Positions 1 through 5,192 of a DNA stretch of 5,351 bases are shown piece by piece. This stretch comes from Desulfonatronospira sp. GTDB taxonomy: Bacteria > Desulfobacterota > Desulfovibrionia > Desulfovibrionales > Desulfonatronovibrionaceae. The notes under the pieces were generated by a model. The model searched no databases and had not been told where the DNA came from. It saw nothing but the letters and a program-made list of their open reading frames with translations. The stretch covers positions 1 to 5,351 of the forward strand of contig PWGS01000168.1 of assembly GCA_003554505.1 (NCBI GenBank). Reading direction: 5' to 3'. The translations under genes were made by a program, and so were the position numbers. How positions within the stretch are numbered: position 1 is the stretch's first letter; each line of letters begins with the position of its first letter.

Positions 1-1
1 G

Positions 2-823
2 CTGCGGACCATCAACGAAGAGATTCCCATCGTCATGCGCTCGGCCGAGCTCGGCTCCATCGAGCGCCTGCTCCGCCAGCGCATCCCAACCGACGCCGGA
101 CCGCTGCCGCTGAACGCGTTCGTACAGGCGGAGTCCGTGGAGCTTCCTTCAGCGCTCATACGGGAAGGGCAGACGCCTGTGGTGCGCCTGCTCGCCGACC
201 TGCCGACGGGCGGCGACCTGGCCGCGGCCGAGCGGGTCACCCAGGCCGCGTTTGCCGAGGTTCTGCCCTCCCAGGTGCGGGGCCGTGTGGGGGGCGCTAC
301 GGATGCGTTTCAGGATAGCCTCCGTGCGGTGCTCCTGAGTCTGCTGATCAGCCTGCTGCTTGTCTACCTCATCCTGGCCGCGCAGTTCGAGCACCTGCTG
401 CAGCCGTTCGTCATCCTGATGGCCGTACCGCTCGCTGCTGCCGGCGTGGCCCTCGTGCTCTACCTCACGCAGCAGACCGTCAACCTGATGAGCCTCACGG
501 GGTGTGTGGTGCTGGTGGGCATCGTGGTGAACGACGCCATCATTAAGGTGGACTTCATCAATCAGCGCCGCGAGCTCGGCATGCCCATGCGCGAGGCCGT
601 CATGGCCGCCGGGCGCGACCGCCTCCGGCCCATCCTCATGACCACCGTCACCACCGTGCTGGGCCTCCTTCCGCTGGCCATCGGCCTGGGCGTCGGCGCC
701 GAGCTCCGCGCCCCGCTGGCCATCGCCATCGTCGGCGGCCTGCTGAGCGCCACCGTGTTGACGCTCATCGTGGTGCCCGTGCTGTACACGTTCCTCGCGC
801 CGCGAAGGCGGTCGTTGGTGTGA
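2..823 (+). CDS. RND-family efflux transporter permease, C-terminal part (5' end outside the window)
   Basis: This is the last 273 residues of an inner-membrane, proton-driven RND permease of about 1,000 residues. The frame is open to the left edge, so the ATG at 35 is internal. The fragment begins in the periplasmic porter domain. It then shows five membrane segments in the order expected for TM8 to TM12, at roughly fragment residues 108-128, 135-156, 160-183, 209-232 and 236-264. TM8 ends in the typical LAAQFE motif. The TM11 approach reads RLRPILMTT, matching the Arg and Thr that AcrB uses in its proton relay (R971, T978). In TM10 the motif VVNDAIIKVDF places Asn where AcrB has Lys940. The protein ends soon after TM12 with APRRRSLV. 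It probably exports hydrophobic or amphiphilic compounds with a periplasmic adaptor and an outer-membrane channel encoded upstream. The substrate cannot be read from this part. It is probably the last gene of its operon and unrelated to the genes downstream. Confidence 0.95.
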   Translation: MRTINEEIPIVMRSAELGSIERLLRQRIPTDAGPLPLNAFVQAESVELPSALIREGQTPVVRLLADLPTGGDLAAAERVTQAAFAEVLPSQVRGRVGGATDAFQDSLRAVLLSLLISLLLVYLILAAQFEHLLQPFVILMAVPLAAAGVALVLYLTQQTVNLMSLTGCVVLVGIVVNDAIIKVDFINQRRELGMPMREAVMAAGRDRLRPILMTTVTTVLGLLPLAIGLGVGAELRAPLAIAIVGGLLSATVLTLIVVPVLYTFLAPRRRSLV

Positions 824-850
824 GGGTGTTGGCACTATGATCCGCAAGTA

Positions 851-877
851 TAGCGTCACAGCGCCGCAATGACGCTA
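851..877 (+). terminator. Candidate terminator hairpin after the RND gene
   Basis: TAGCGTCA at 851-858 is the perfect reverse complement of TGACGCTA at 870-877, with an 11-base loop. It lies 27 bases after the stop codon of the RND permease. There is no T-run after the stem, so a classical Rho-independent terminator is not shown. It could instead be a processing or stabilising 3' hairpin. Confidence 0.45.
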
Positions 878-971
878 AGCTAATATGCGTACCCCAGAAA
901 TCTCTGTTCCAACGACTAATTTACTGTATAGAGTATGATACATCGCATAACACATCGGTTACAATTATGAC

Positions 972-999
972 TTGCGTATGTAATCGGGGGGGGTATAAT
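972..999 (+). promoter_or_regulatory. Sigma70-type promoter candidate with a G8 spacer tract
   Basis: TTGCGT at 972-977 (4 of 6 matches to TTGACA) and a perfect TATAAT at 994-999 are separated by 16 bases. The spacer ends in eight consecutive G residues (986-993) that abut the -10 box. The promoter would transcribe the thioredoxin-like gene starting at 1095 and probably peptide A behind it, leaving an untranslated leader of roughly 85-90 bases. The rest of the 271-base gap holds the hairpin at 851-877 and no convincing gene. A caveat is that many Bacteroidota use a different promoter consensus, so this assignment relies on similarity to the general bacterial form. Confidence 0.5.
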
Positions 1000-1094
1000 A
1001 AGTTGTTGGTGTTCCACAGCAGGTTACTGATGTGAGATCGCATGCGCTTCCCTCCTCTTAATCGCACCGTCTATCACTTCGTGCCGAGGTTGCC

Positions 1095-1655
1095 ATGACG
1101 CTTGAGCGCGCAAAGCTGGGAGCTGCGACTCTGCTGTTTCTCGCTGGTGCCGTGTTGTGGATGGCGTCGGTCACCGGGGAGAGCGATGCTGTCACTGTTG
1201 CGCCGGAGCCAGTGCAGCTTACGTCCCTGGTGCAGCCTCTGGAGGCATCGTTGCATGCGGAGCCGTTCGAGGACGTAGGTGCTCGTGCTGAGCCGGTCGG
1301 CGTTTTTGTGCTCCCGGTGGGCAATTGCCCGCCCCCGCTGATTGCTGTGGATGCCTACACGCACCTGCTGCAGGAGCTACTGCCAGCGGAAGAGGCCGAG
1401 GGGCTTGTGATTGCGCTGGTGAATGAGGATGAACGCGTCGCCGAGCGGTACGCCCGTATTCTGGAGTTGCCGCTGCCTGTTGTTACCGCACGCAAGATGG
1501 AGGAGTTAGTAGGGAGCTCTCGGGAGGAAGTACCTATCGGCCTGTACTTGCAGCCGCCAGGTGAGCCCCTGCGCTACGTACCTCTGATCCCGGGCATCGC
1601 GTCGGACCAGCGTCAGAAGTTGTTGACTTATGCGGTGGAAGGATTCTCGTTGTAA
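1095..1655 (+). CDS. Membrane-anchored thioredoxin-fold-like protein with a single cysteine
   Basis: This 186-residue protein is not recognised with certainty. Residues 8-25 form one hydrophobic segment after a short N-terminus with a Lys and an Arg, so it is a signal anchor or uncleaved signal placing the rest in the periplasm. A linker (about 28-66) follows. Then comes a stretch resembling the start of a thioredoxin or AhpC/TSA fold: strand VGVFVLPVG, then NCPPP (Cys78) at the position of a CxxC motif, then a helix (about 82-96). A second strand GLVIALV (about 103-109) follows, then EEVPIGLYLQ (about 144-153), where Pro147 may be the cis-proline. The resolving Cys is replaced by Pro, and Cys78 is the only cysteine in the protein, so it could not form an internal disulfide. 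GAGG-like sequence (GAGG at 1086-1089) five bases before the ATG supports this start. Peptide A begins 25 bases downstream, which suggests one transcript. A role in folding or redox handling of the six-cysteine peptide is inference. Confidence 0.8.
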   Translation: MTLERAKLGAATLLFLAGAVLWMASVTGESDAVTVAPEPVQLTSLVQPLEASLHAEPFEDVGARAEPVGVFVLPVGNCPPPLIAVDAYTHLLQELLPAEEAEGLVIALVNEDERVAERYARILELPLPVVTARKMEELVGSSREEVPIGLYLQPPGEPLRYVPLIPGIASDQRQKLLTYAVEGFSL

Positions 1656-1680
1656 TCACTTACGAACTGGTAATCAAATC

Positions 1681-1926
1681 ATGACGAATCTATCATCAAT
1701 AGACATAGTCTTACTGTTTGCAGTATTTGTGTTTAGCATGGGAGTAGCATCTTACAATATAACTGAAGCTCAATCAGTTGATCCCATTGACGAGAATGGA
1801 TGGTGTGTCAGGTGTCAGGACACTGGATGTTTATTTGGTGCTTTCGGGTTTACAGAATGCCAAGAAAAATTCGGAAGCTGGTGTGAAAATGAAGGTGGAG
1901 ATTTTTGTACGGTAGATGTGCAATAA
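1681..1926 (+). CDS. Peptide A: 81-residue exported six-cysteine peptide
   Basis: The product is a small exported protein of unknown function. Residues 7-23 form a hydrophobic segment (IDIVLLFAVFVFSMGVA), followed by SYNITEAQ and a polar, acidic tail. The tail holds six cysteines at 42, 45, 50, 60, 68 and 76, spaced C-x2-C-x4-C-x9-C-x7-C-x7-C, which suggests three disulfides or metal binding after export. No clear AxA signal-peptidase site is visible, so it may stay anchored. The ATG at 1681 is chosen over one at 1630 because it puts the hydrophobic segment at the N-terminus, gives the same length as peptide B (81), and avoids overlap with the upstream gene. The leader resembles that of Bacteroidota NVEALA-type peptides (hydrophobic run, then a GYN/SYN-like motif and a Gln), but the NVEALA motif itself is absent. 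No strong Shine-Dalgarno sequence is seen. The gene is AT-richer than the one upstream. Translational or operon linkage to the thioredoxin-like gene is likely (25-base gap). Confidence 0.82.
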   Translation: MTNLSSIDIVLLFAVFVFSMGVASYNITEAQSVDPIDENGWCVRCQDTGCLFGAFGFTECQEKFGSWCENEGGDFCTVDVQ

Positions 1927-1989
1927 CCTACAAATAAAATCATGTGCGGGTTTTACTGATATGAAAAAGGCAAGGCATCAAGTAACTCT

Positions 1990-2388
1990 GTGGGAGTATT
2001 GCCATCACAAGAGCTATGCTTCACACTCTGCTCGGCGACCCTGAATGACTTTATTACTCGGGTGCTCTGCGTAACGGGCAATTTCCTGACCTCTTACCTC
2101 GGTGGAAGTCGCTTGCGCAAGCGCGTCCTGTCGGTGTTGACTCCGTTTAAAAAGAAAATGCACGAGAAAGTATCTTCGTCGTTCATTCTAATACAGAAGA
2201 GGCGTCGCATCGAGACTGTAATTGGAGTAAGTCATTAGGCAGTTTCAGGCGGAAAAGGTCTGTGCACGTGAACGGTGGCCGATCTACGCGCGCTCGACCC
2301 GTAAAATCACCAGTTACACGAGGGCTACTTGCTCTGTCGCGAGCACGGTCTTACCCCCTTGCGCTTCGCCGCATTGATTACCGATTGA
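1990..2388 (+). pseudogene. Decayed 3' end of an IS982-family transposase
   Basis: Three pieces in shifting frames together resemble the C-terminal third of an IS982 transposase. In the first frame, VTGNFLTSYLGGSRL (from about 2071) stands where the family has G-DKGY-L. VLTPFKKKM (2134-2160) matches the family's LIT-x-KKNMK region, and KRRRIETVIG (2197-2226) holds the catalytic Glu of the DDE triad. The frame then shifts by one base near 2227-2239 and continues as QFQAEKVCARERW and RSTRKITSYT (2240 to about 2320). It shifts back and ends as LLCREHGLTPLRFAALITD with a stop at 2386-2388. The DKG aspartate is gone and the N-terminal two thirds are missing, so the gene is dead. Recognisable similarity begins near 2060; the left edge is uncertain. 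I see no clear terminal inverted repeats or target duplication. It lies between peptide A and propeller P1 and probably split an older peptide-propeller pair. The family call rests on recalled motifs. Confidence 0.68.
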
Positions 2389-2442
2389 AAATACTCGCAC
2401 AATGTGCTGAGTACGGAATATGTAAACACAGGCTCCAAACCA

Positions 2443-2470
2443 TTAAACGTATACGTTCAGTAAATATTAT
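2443..2470 (+). promoter_or_regulatory. Promoter candidate for propeller P1, overlapping a perfect palindrome
   Basis: In the AT-rich 117 bases between the transposase relic and P1, TATTAT (2465-2470, 5 of 6 to TATAAT) lies 16 bases after a weak TTAAAC (2443-2448). The perfect 12-base palindrome AACGTATACGTT (2446-2457) sits inside the promoter spacer, where a dimeric repressor or activator could bind. A second small inverted repeat, AGTGT-GTA-ACACT (2473-2485), lies just downstream near the expected transcription start. No regulator gene is present in the window. Confidence 0.35.
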
Positions 2471-2505
2471 ACAGTGTGTAACACTAACATTAATAATAAA
2501 ACTCT

Positions 2506-3660
2506 GTGAAACATAATCTATACGTTATATTAATTATCCTGCTTATTTCGGGGTGTGGAAATGACGGGACAAATGACTATAATTATATTGATGTGAGTAT
2601 ATCCGAGGCAAATTCTATTGGTCTCGGAAGCAGTAAAAATGACTTGCTTGGAGCGCCTGTTATGGTCAGGGTAAGTAACGATGGAGATGTGTATGTTGCG
2701 GATCGTGACTTATTGACTATACGTATATTTGATAAAAACGGGAAATGGATTCGAGATATTGGGCAACGTGGTGAGGGACCCGGAGATTTCCAGTCCATAT
2801 CTTCTATGGATATAGACGAATATGGGAAATTATATGTTACAGATATTTTAAACCGCCGTTTTGATAATTTTAAGTCAACCGGTGAATATGTTGATTCGGT
2901 ACCCCTACGTGTTGGAAAAGAGGACTACGTACTGCCAGGTACAATAAGCCTAATAAACGATAATAGATTTATTGCTATCGGCAATAGATTAGGGGATAAA
3001 GAGGTAGCAGGGTTGCATATCGTTAAGATGCGGGAGCACTTAGAAGTAATGGAAACAGTGCTTGCTGTTGATACGCTCACGTACGCGAACGAGGTAACAC
3101 AGCGTTTTGAGCGTAGTGGCAGTGGATCACTGCTCGTATCGGAAAATCATGATATCGTGTACGCTCCGAAATACTACCAGGGGACATTGTGGCACCTCGC
3201 GCATGACGAGAGTACGAATAGCTGGATAACCAAGCGCCGAATGACGGGCGTCGTGAATAGCGATTTGGCCTTAGAGGAAATTTCCCCAGATGACTTTGAC
3301 CCACACCATCCGCAGCATTTAATGATGCGGATTATTTCTACGCAAGAGGGTCGCATTGCCGCAAGAATAAACAATATGTCAGTTGGGCTCCATGAAGACA
3401 GTGATGGATTTCTGTATCACTTCACTCATATTCGGTCAGCCAACGGCATCGACTATGACTTTGGTGTAGAAGTCTTCTCCCCTGATGGTGAGCTCCGGGG
3501 ATATAGCACCTTGCCACAGATTGGAAGAAGCGAACCGGTCATATACCCTTATCTTGTTCAATCTACGGATAAGCAAGGTCGCTTTTACCTGAACGACCGG
3601 TATGCTACCCCACCAGCCATCCATATAGTAAAACTTTCATTTGAAACTGCTAAACCCTAA
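2506..3660 (+). CDS. P1: 6-bladed beta-propeller lipoprotein
   Basis: This 384-residue protein belongs to the NHL/TolB-like 6-bladed beta-propeller group. The N-terminus is a lipoprotein signal: hydrophobic residues 5-14 and the lipobox ISGC with Cys17, so the mature protein should be lipid-anchored to the outer or inner membrane. Repeated strand motifs follow: NDLLGAP (45-51), VYVADR (62-67), IRIFDKNGKWIRDIG (72-86), the signature RGEGPGDF (88-95), and KLYVTD (108-113). Later blades include IVYAPKYYQGTLWHLAHD (217-234) and FGVEVFSPDGELRGY (319-333), with a closing blade near 353-378. The start is GTG at 2506: an in-frame stop at 2497-2499 excludes anything longer, and this start gives an ideal signal peptide. 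It is a paralogue of P2 (4016-5191) with all these motifs shared. It is much AT-richer, especially in its first half. Such propellers bind peptides, glycans or small ligands; the natural partner inferred here is the neighbouring Cys-rich peptide. No enzymatic residues are evident. Confidence 0.88.
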   Translation: MKHNLYVILIILLISGCGNDGTNDYNYIDVSISEANSIGLGSSKNDLLGAPVMVRVSNDGDVYVADRDLLTIRIFDKNGKWIRDIGQRGEGPGDFQSISSMDIDEYGKLYVTDILNRRFDNFKSTGEYVDSVPLRVGKEDYVLPGTISLINDNRFIAIGNRLGDKEVAGLHIVKMREHLEVMETVLAVDTLTYANEVTQRFERSGSGSLLVSENHDIVYAPKYYQGTLWHLAHDESTNSWITKRRMTGVVNSDLALEEISPDDFDPHHPQHLMMRIISTQEGRIAARINNMSVGLHEDSDGFLYHFTHIRSANGIDYDFGVEVFSPDGELRGYSTLPQIGRSEPVIYPYLVQSTDKQGRFYLNDRYATPPAIHIVKLSFETAKP

Positions 3661-3703
3661 TTCGACACATCTGGTGATTGGGTTACTGTCACATGTATCG
3701 AAT
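3660..3703 (+). terminator. Long imperfect hairpin directly after P1
   Basis: ATTCGACACAT (3660-3670) pairs with ATGTATCGAAT (3693-3703), ten of eleven positions, with one A-C mismatch. Inside the 22-base loop, GTGA (3674-3677) can pair with TCAC (3689-3692) to extend the stem. The hairpin starts on the last base of the P1 stop codon. There is no T-run, so it is either a non-canonical terminator, a 3' stabilising structure, or an attenuator before peptide B. The remaining spacer (3704-3757) has a TATAAA at 3732-3737 without a good -35 box. Confidence 0.4.
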
Positions 3704-3739
3704 ACGCCTAAAGTATACCGCCTGATCCACGTATAAAAC

Positions 3740-3755
3740 CAAACTTAAAGGTTTG
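3740..3755 (+). promoter_or_regulatory. Ribosome binding site of peptide B inside a small hairpin
   Basis: AAAGG at 3747-3751 is a plausible Shine-Dalgarno sequence six bases before the ATG at 3758. CAAACT (3740-3745) can pair with GGTTTG (3750-3755), five Watson-Crick pairs plus one T-G wobble, with a four-base loop. That would partly hide the ribosome binding site. Both the site and the fold are visible in the sequence; a regulatory role is inference. Confidence 0.4.
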
Positions 3756-3757
3756 AG

Positions 3758-4003
3758 ATGAAGAGAACAACAATTACGAATACTGTCCTCCTGGTTGCCC
3801 TTTTTGTATTTTGCATGGGTCTTGGATCCTATGGGCTTGCGGGTTCACAAGCTTCTGCTGAGCCTAGATACGAAGGCGATCAGGGGATCGAAATGGTTTA
3901 CTGCTTTCACTGTCCATCGTGCGCTGTCACATCCGTAGGTTCAATGCATTGCAGAGGTGGAAGGTGCTGGGGTGGAACATGTTTCACGAACCCATTCGAG
4001 TGA
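3758..4003 (+). CDS. Peptide B: 81-residue exported six-cysteine peptide
   Basis: This is a paralogue of peptide A with exactly the same length. After MKRT, residues 9-23 are hydrophobic (TVLLVALFVFCMGLG), followed by SYGLAGSQASAEP. An ASA/E junction at 32-35 could be a signal-peptidase I site. The leader matches peptide A without gaps at V10, L11, L12, A14, F16, V17, F18, M20, G21, S24, Y25 and Q31. The tail differs almost completely but keeps six cysteines at 49, 52, 55, 65, 70 and 75, spaced C-x2-C-x2-C-x9-C-x4-C-x4-C. The C-terminal part is rich in Gly, Cys and His (CRGGRCWGGTC). A seventh Cys (19) lies in the leader. The likely fate is export through Sec and disulfide formation or metal binding in the periplasm or outside. 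P2 starts 12 bases after the stop, so the two are surely one unit. No modifying enzyme or dedicated peptidase is seen in the window, so a modified-peptide (RiPP) role is unsupported. Confidence 0.85.
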   Translation: MKRTTITNTVLLVALFVFCMGLGSYGLAGSQASAEPRYEGDQGIEMVYCFHCPSCAVTSVGSMHCRGGRCWGGTCFTNPFE

Positions 4004-4017
4004 GTATCCAAACTCAT
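4000..4017 (+). promoter_or_regulatory. Stop-start junction hairpin between peptide B and P2
   Basis: TGAGT (4001-4005), which begins with the peptide B stop codon, pairs perfectly with ACTCA (4012-4016), which ends on the A of the P2 start codon. A G-T pair (4000 with 4017) can extend it. The loop is six bases. P2 has no evident Shine-Dalgarno sequence. Ribosomes finishing peptide B would melt the hairpin, so translational coupling is a reasonable inference. Confidence 0.35.
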
Positions 4018-5191
4018 GTCTGCAAATGAATGTCTGTTGGTACTACTGTCGAGCCTTTTGATGTGTGTCACGACAGCCGCCTGCGCCTCCTCACCAGAGC
4101 CTGCCCCACCACATACCTCCACGCTGGAGGTGGAGCTAACCGAAGTGCTGACCATCGGTCTGGAGACGCATGAGAACGACCTTCTGGGCCAACCGGAAGC
4201 TGTAGTTACTGACGCGGAGGGGCGCCTGCTAATTGCAGACCGCAGCATCCCGGCGATTCGCGTGTTCGACGCTGACGGTCAGTGGCAGCATGACATTGGC
4301 GGTCGGGGCGAAGGACCGGTGGAGTTTACCACCCTCCATCAGCTTACGATGATGGGGTCAGATACGCTGCTGGCTGTCGATGGGATGGCCATGCGGGGGA
4401 CCCTCGTCGACACAAGGGGCGAGGTCATCGATATCTGGCCGTTGCAGACGGTGGAGGACGGAAGCCTGATGCTGTGGGCCCTCATTCCGGGGCGACAGGA
4501 CGATCAGTTCATTGTGGTGGGAAATCACTATGTCAGCACCGACCCGCGCGACGATCATCCCCACACGGCGCTGCATCACGTTCACCGCGAGGCCGAGGGG
4601 TTTCGTATCGAACAGCAATTTGTAGACCTTGCCGAGGACCTGGGGCGGGAAGGGTTCGGGCTGGCCTGGGGGGCTAACGGATCAATTCTGGCCTTGAATG
4701 CTGAAGAACTGCTTTATACGCCCCAGTTGTATGATGGGCAGCTACAGCATCTCGCCTTCGACCCCACCGAAGAGGCGTGGACCAGGACGACACCATGGAA
4801 TGGGGTAGTAGAGACGACCACACCGTATGAGCTGTTAGATGACGACGCATATCCCGGTCCTAACGTGACGGTCGTGGGATCACCGGTCGGCCGCTTTGTC
4901 GGTCGCACCTTAAACCAGAGCGCCGGATTGGCCACCTTACCTGATGGGCGGATCGCGCATTTTACCCGCATCAAGGTCGACGAGAAAGAGCAGTTCGGCG
5001 TTGAAGTGTACGAGCCCTCGGGAGAGCGCGTAGGTTACGCCGCCCTCTGGCGCCGCCCGTACCCAGAGGATCCGACCAACCTGCCGTACGTGGATGCGAT
5101 AGATGAGGCCGGGCAGGTGTACCTCCGTGCACACGATGAAGACACAGGGGCGCCGGTCGTGAAGGTACTGGCATTGGAGGTCGCGGAATAG
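4016..5191 (+). CDS. P2: 6-bladed beta-propeller lipoprotein
   Basis: This 391-residue protein is a paralogue of P1. The N-terminus has a hydrophobic stretch (7-18) and a probable lipobox TAAC with Cys23, followed by a Pro-rich linker (27-33); the Thr at -3 is less usual than Leu, so lipidation is likely but not certain. Propeller motifs in order are NDLLGQP (54-60), LLIADR (71-76), IRVFDADGQWQHDIG (81-95), RGEGPVEF (97-104), LLYTPQLYDGQLQHLAFD (232-249), FGVEVYEPSGERVGY (327-341) and a closing strand around QVYLRA (367-372). Spacing between these motifs closely follows P1, showing common descent over the full length. The gene is GC-rich, like the RND gene and unlike P1. It is translated 12 bases after peptide B. 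The inferred role is a membrane-anchored receptor, chaperone or binding partner for the co-encoded Cys-rich peptide. No catalytic motif is visible and the ligand is unknown. Confidence 0.88.
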   Translation: MSANECLLVLLSSLLMCVTTAACASSPEPAPPHTSTLEVELTEVLTIGLETHENDLLGQPEAVVTDAEGRLLIADRSIPAIRVFDADGQWQHDIGGRGEGPVEFTTLHQLTMMGSDTLLAVDGMAMRGTLVDTRGEVIDIWPLQTVEDGSLMLWALIPGRQDDQFIVVGNHYVSTDPRDDHPHTALHHVHREAEGFRIEQQFVDLAEDLGREGFGLAWGANGSILALNAEELLYTPQLYDGQLQHLAFDPTEEAWTRTTPWNGVVETTTPYELLDDDAYPGPNVTVVGSPVGRFVGRTLNQSAGLATLPDGRIAHFTRIKVDEKEQFGVEVYEPSGERVGYAALWRRPYPEDPTNLPYVDAIDEAGQVYLRAHDEDTGAPVVKVLALEVAE

Positions 5192-5192
5192 C

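Noticed and set aside
149..859. Long minus-strand open frame opposite the RND gene
   Set aside because: Its product is a low-complexity His/Gln/Asp/Arg-rich string typical of the antisense of a GC-rich gene, and the plus strand encodes a clear RND permease.
1652..1676. Direct repeat GTAATCA (1652-1658 and 1670-1676) between the thioredoxin-like gene and peptide A
   Set aside because: Seven bases in AT-rich spacer sequence is easily chance, and the first copy overlaps the stop codon.
1630..1680. Upstream ATG that would lengthen peptide A by 17 residues
   Set aside because: It overlaps the preceding gene, buries the hydrophobic leader, and breaks the exact length and leader match with peptide B.
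1961..2044. Small frame beginning MKKARHQVTLWEYC
   Set aside because: It is only 27 codons, lacks a leader like peptides A and B, and lies at the edge of the decayed insertion sequence.
2262..2516. Open frame of 84 codons between the relic and P1
   Set aside because: It is in a different frame from the recognisable transposase pieces, has no ribosome binding site, and crosses from the relic into the P1 promoter region.
1681..4003. Peptides A and B as double-glycine RiPP precursors
   Set aside because: Their leaders are hydrophobic and Sec-like with no GG cleavage site, and no maturase, peptidase or ABC exporter gene is in the window. It remains possible that such genes lie outside.
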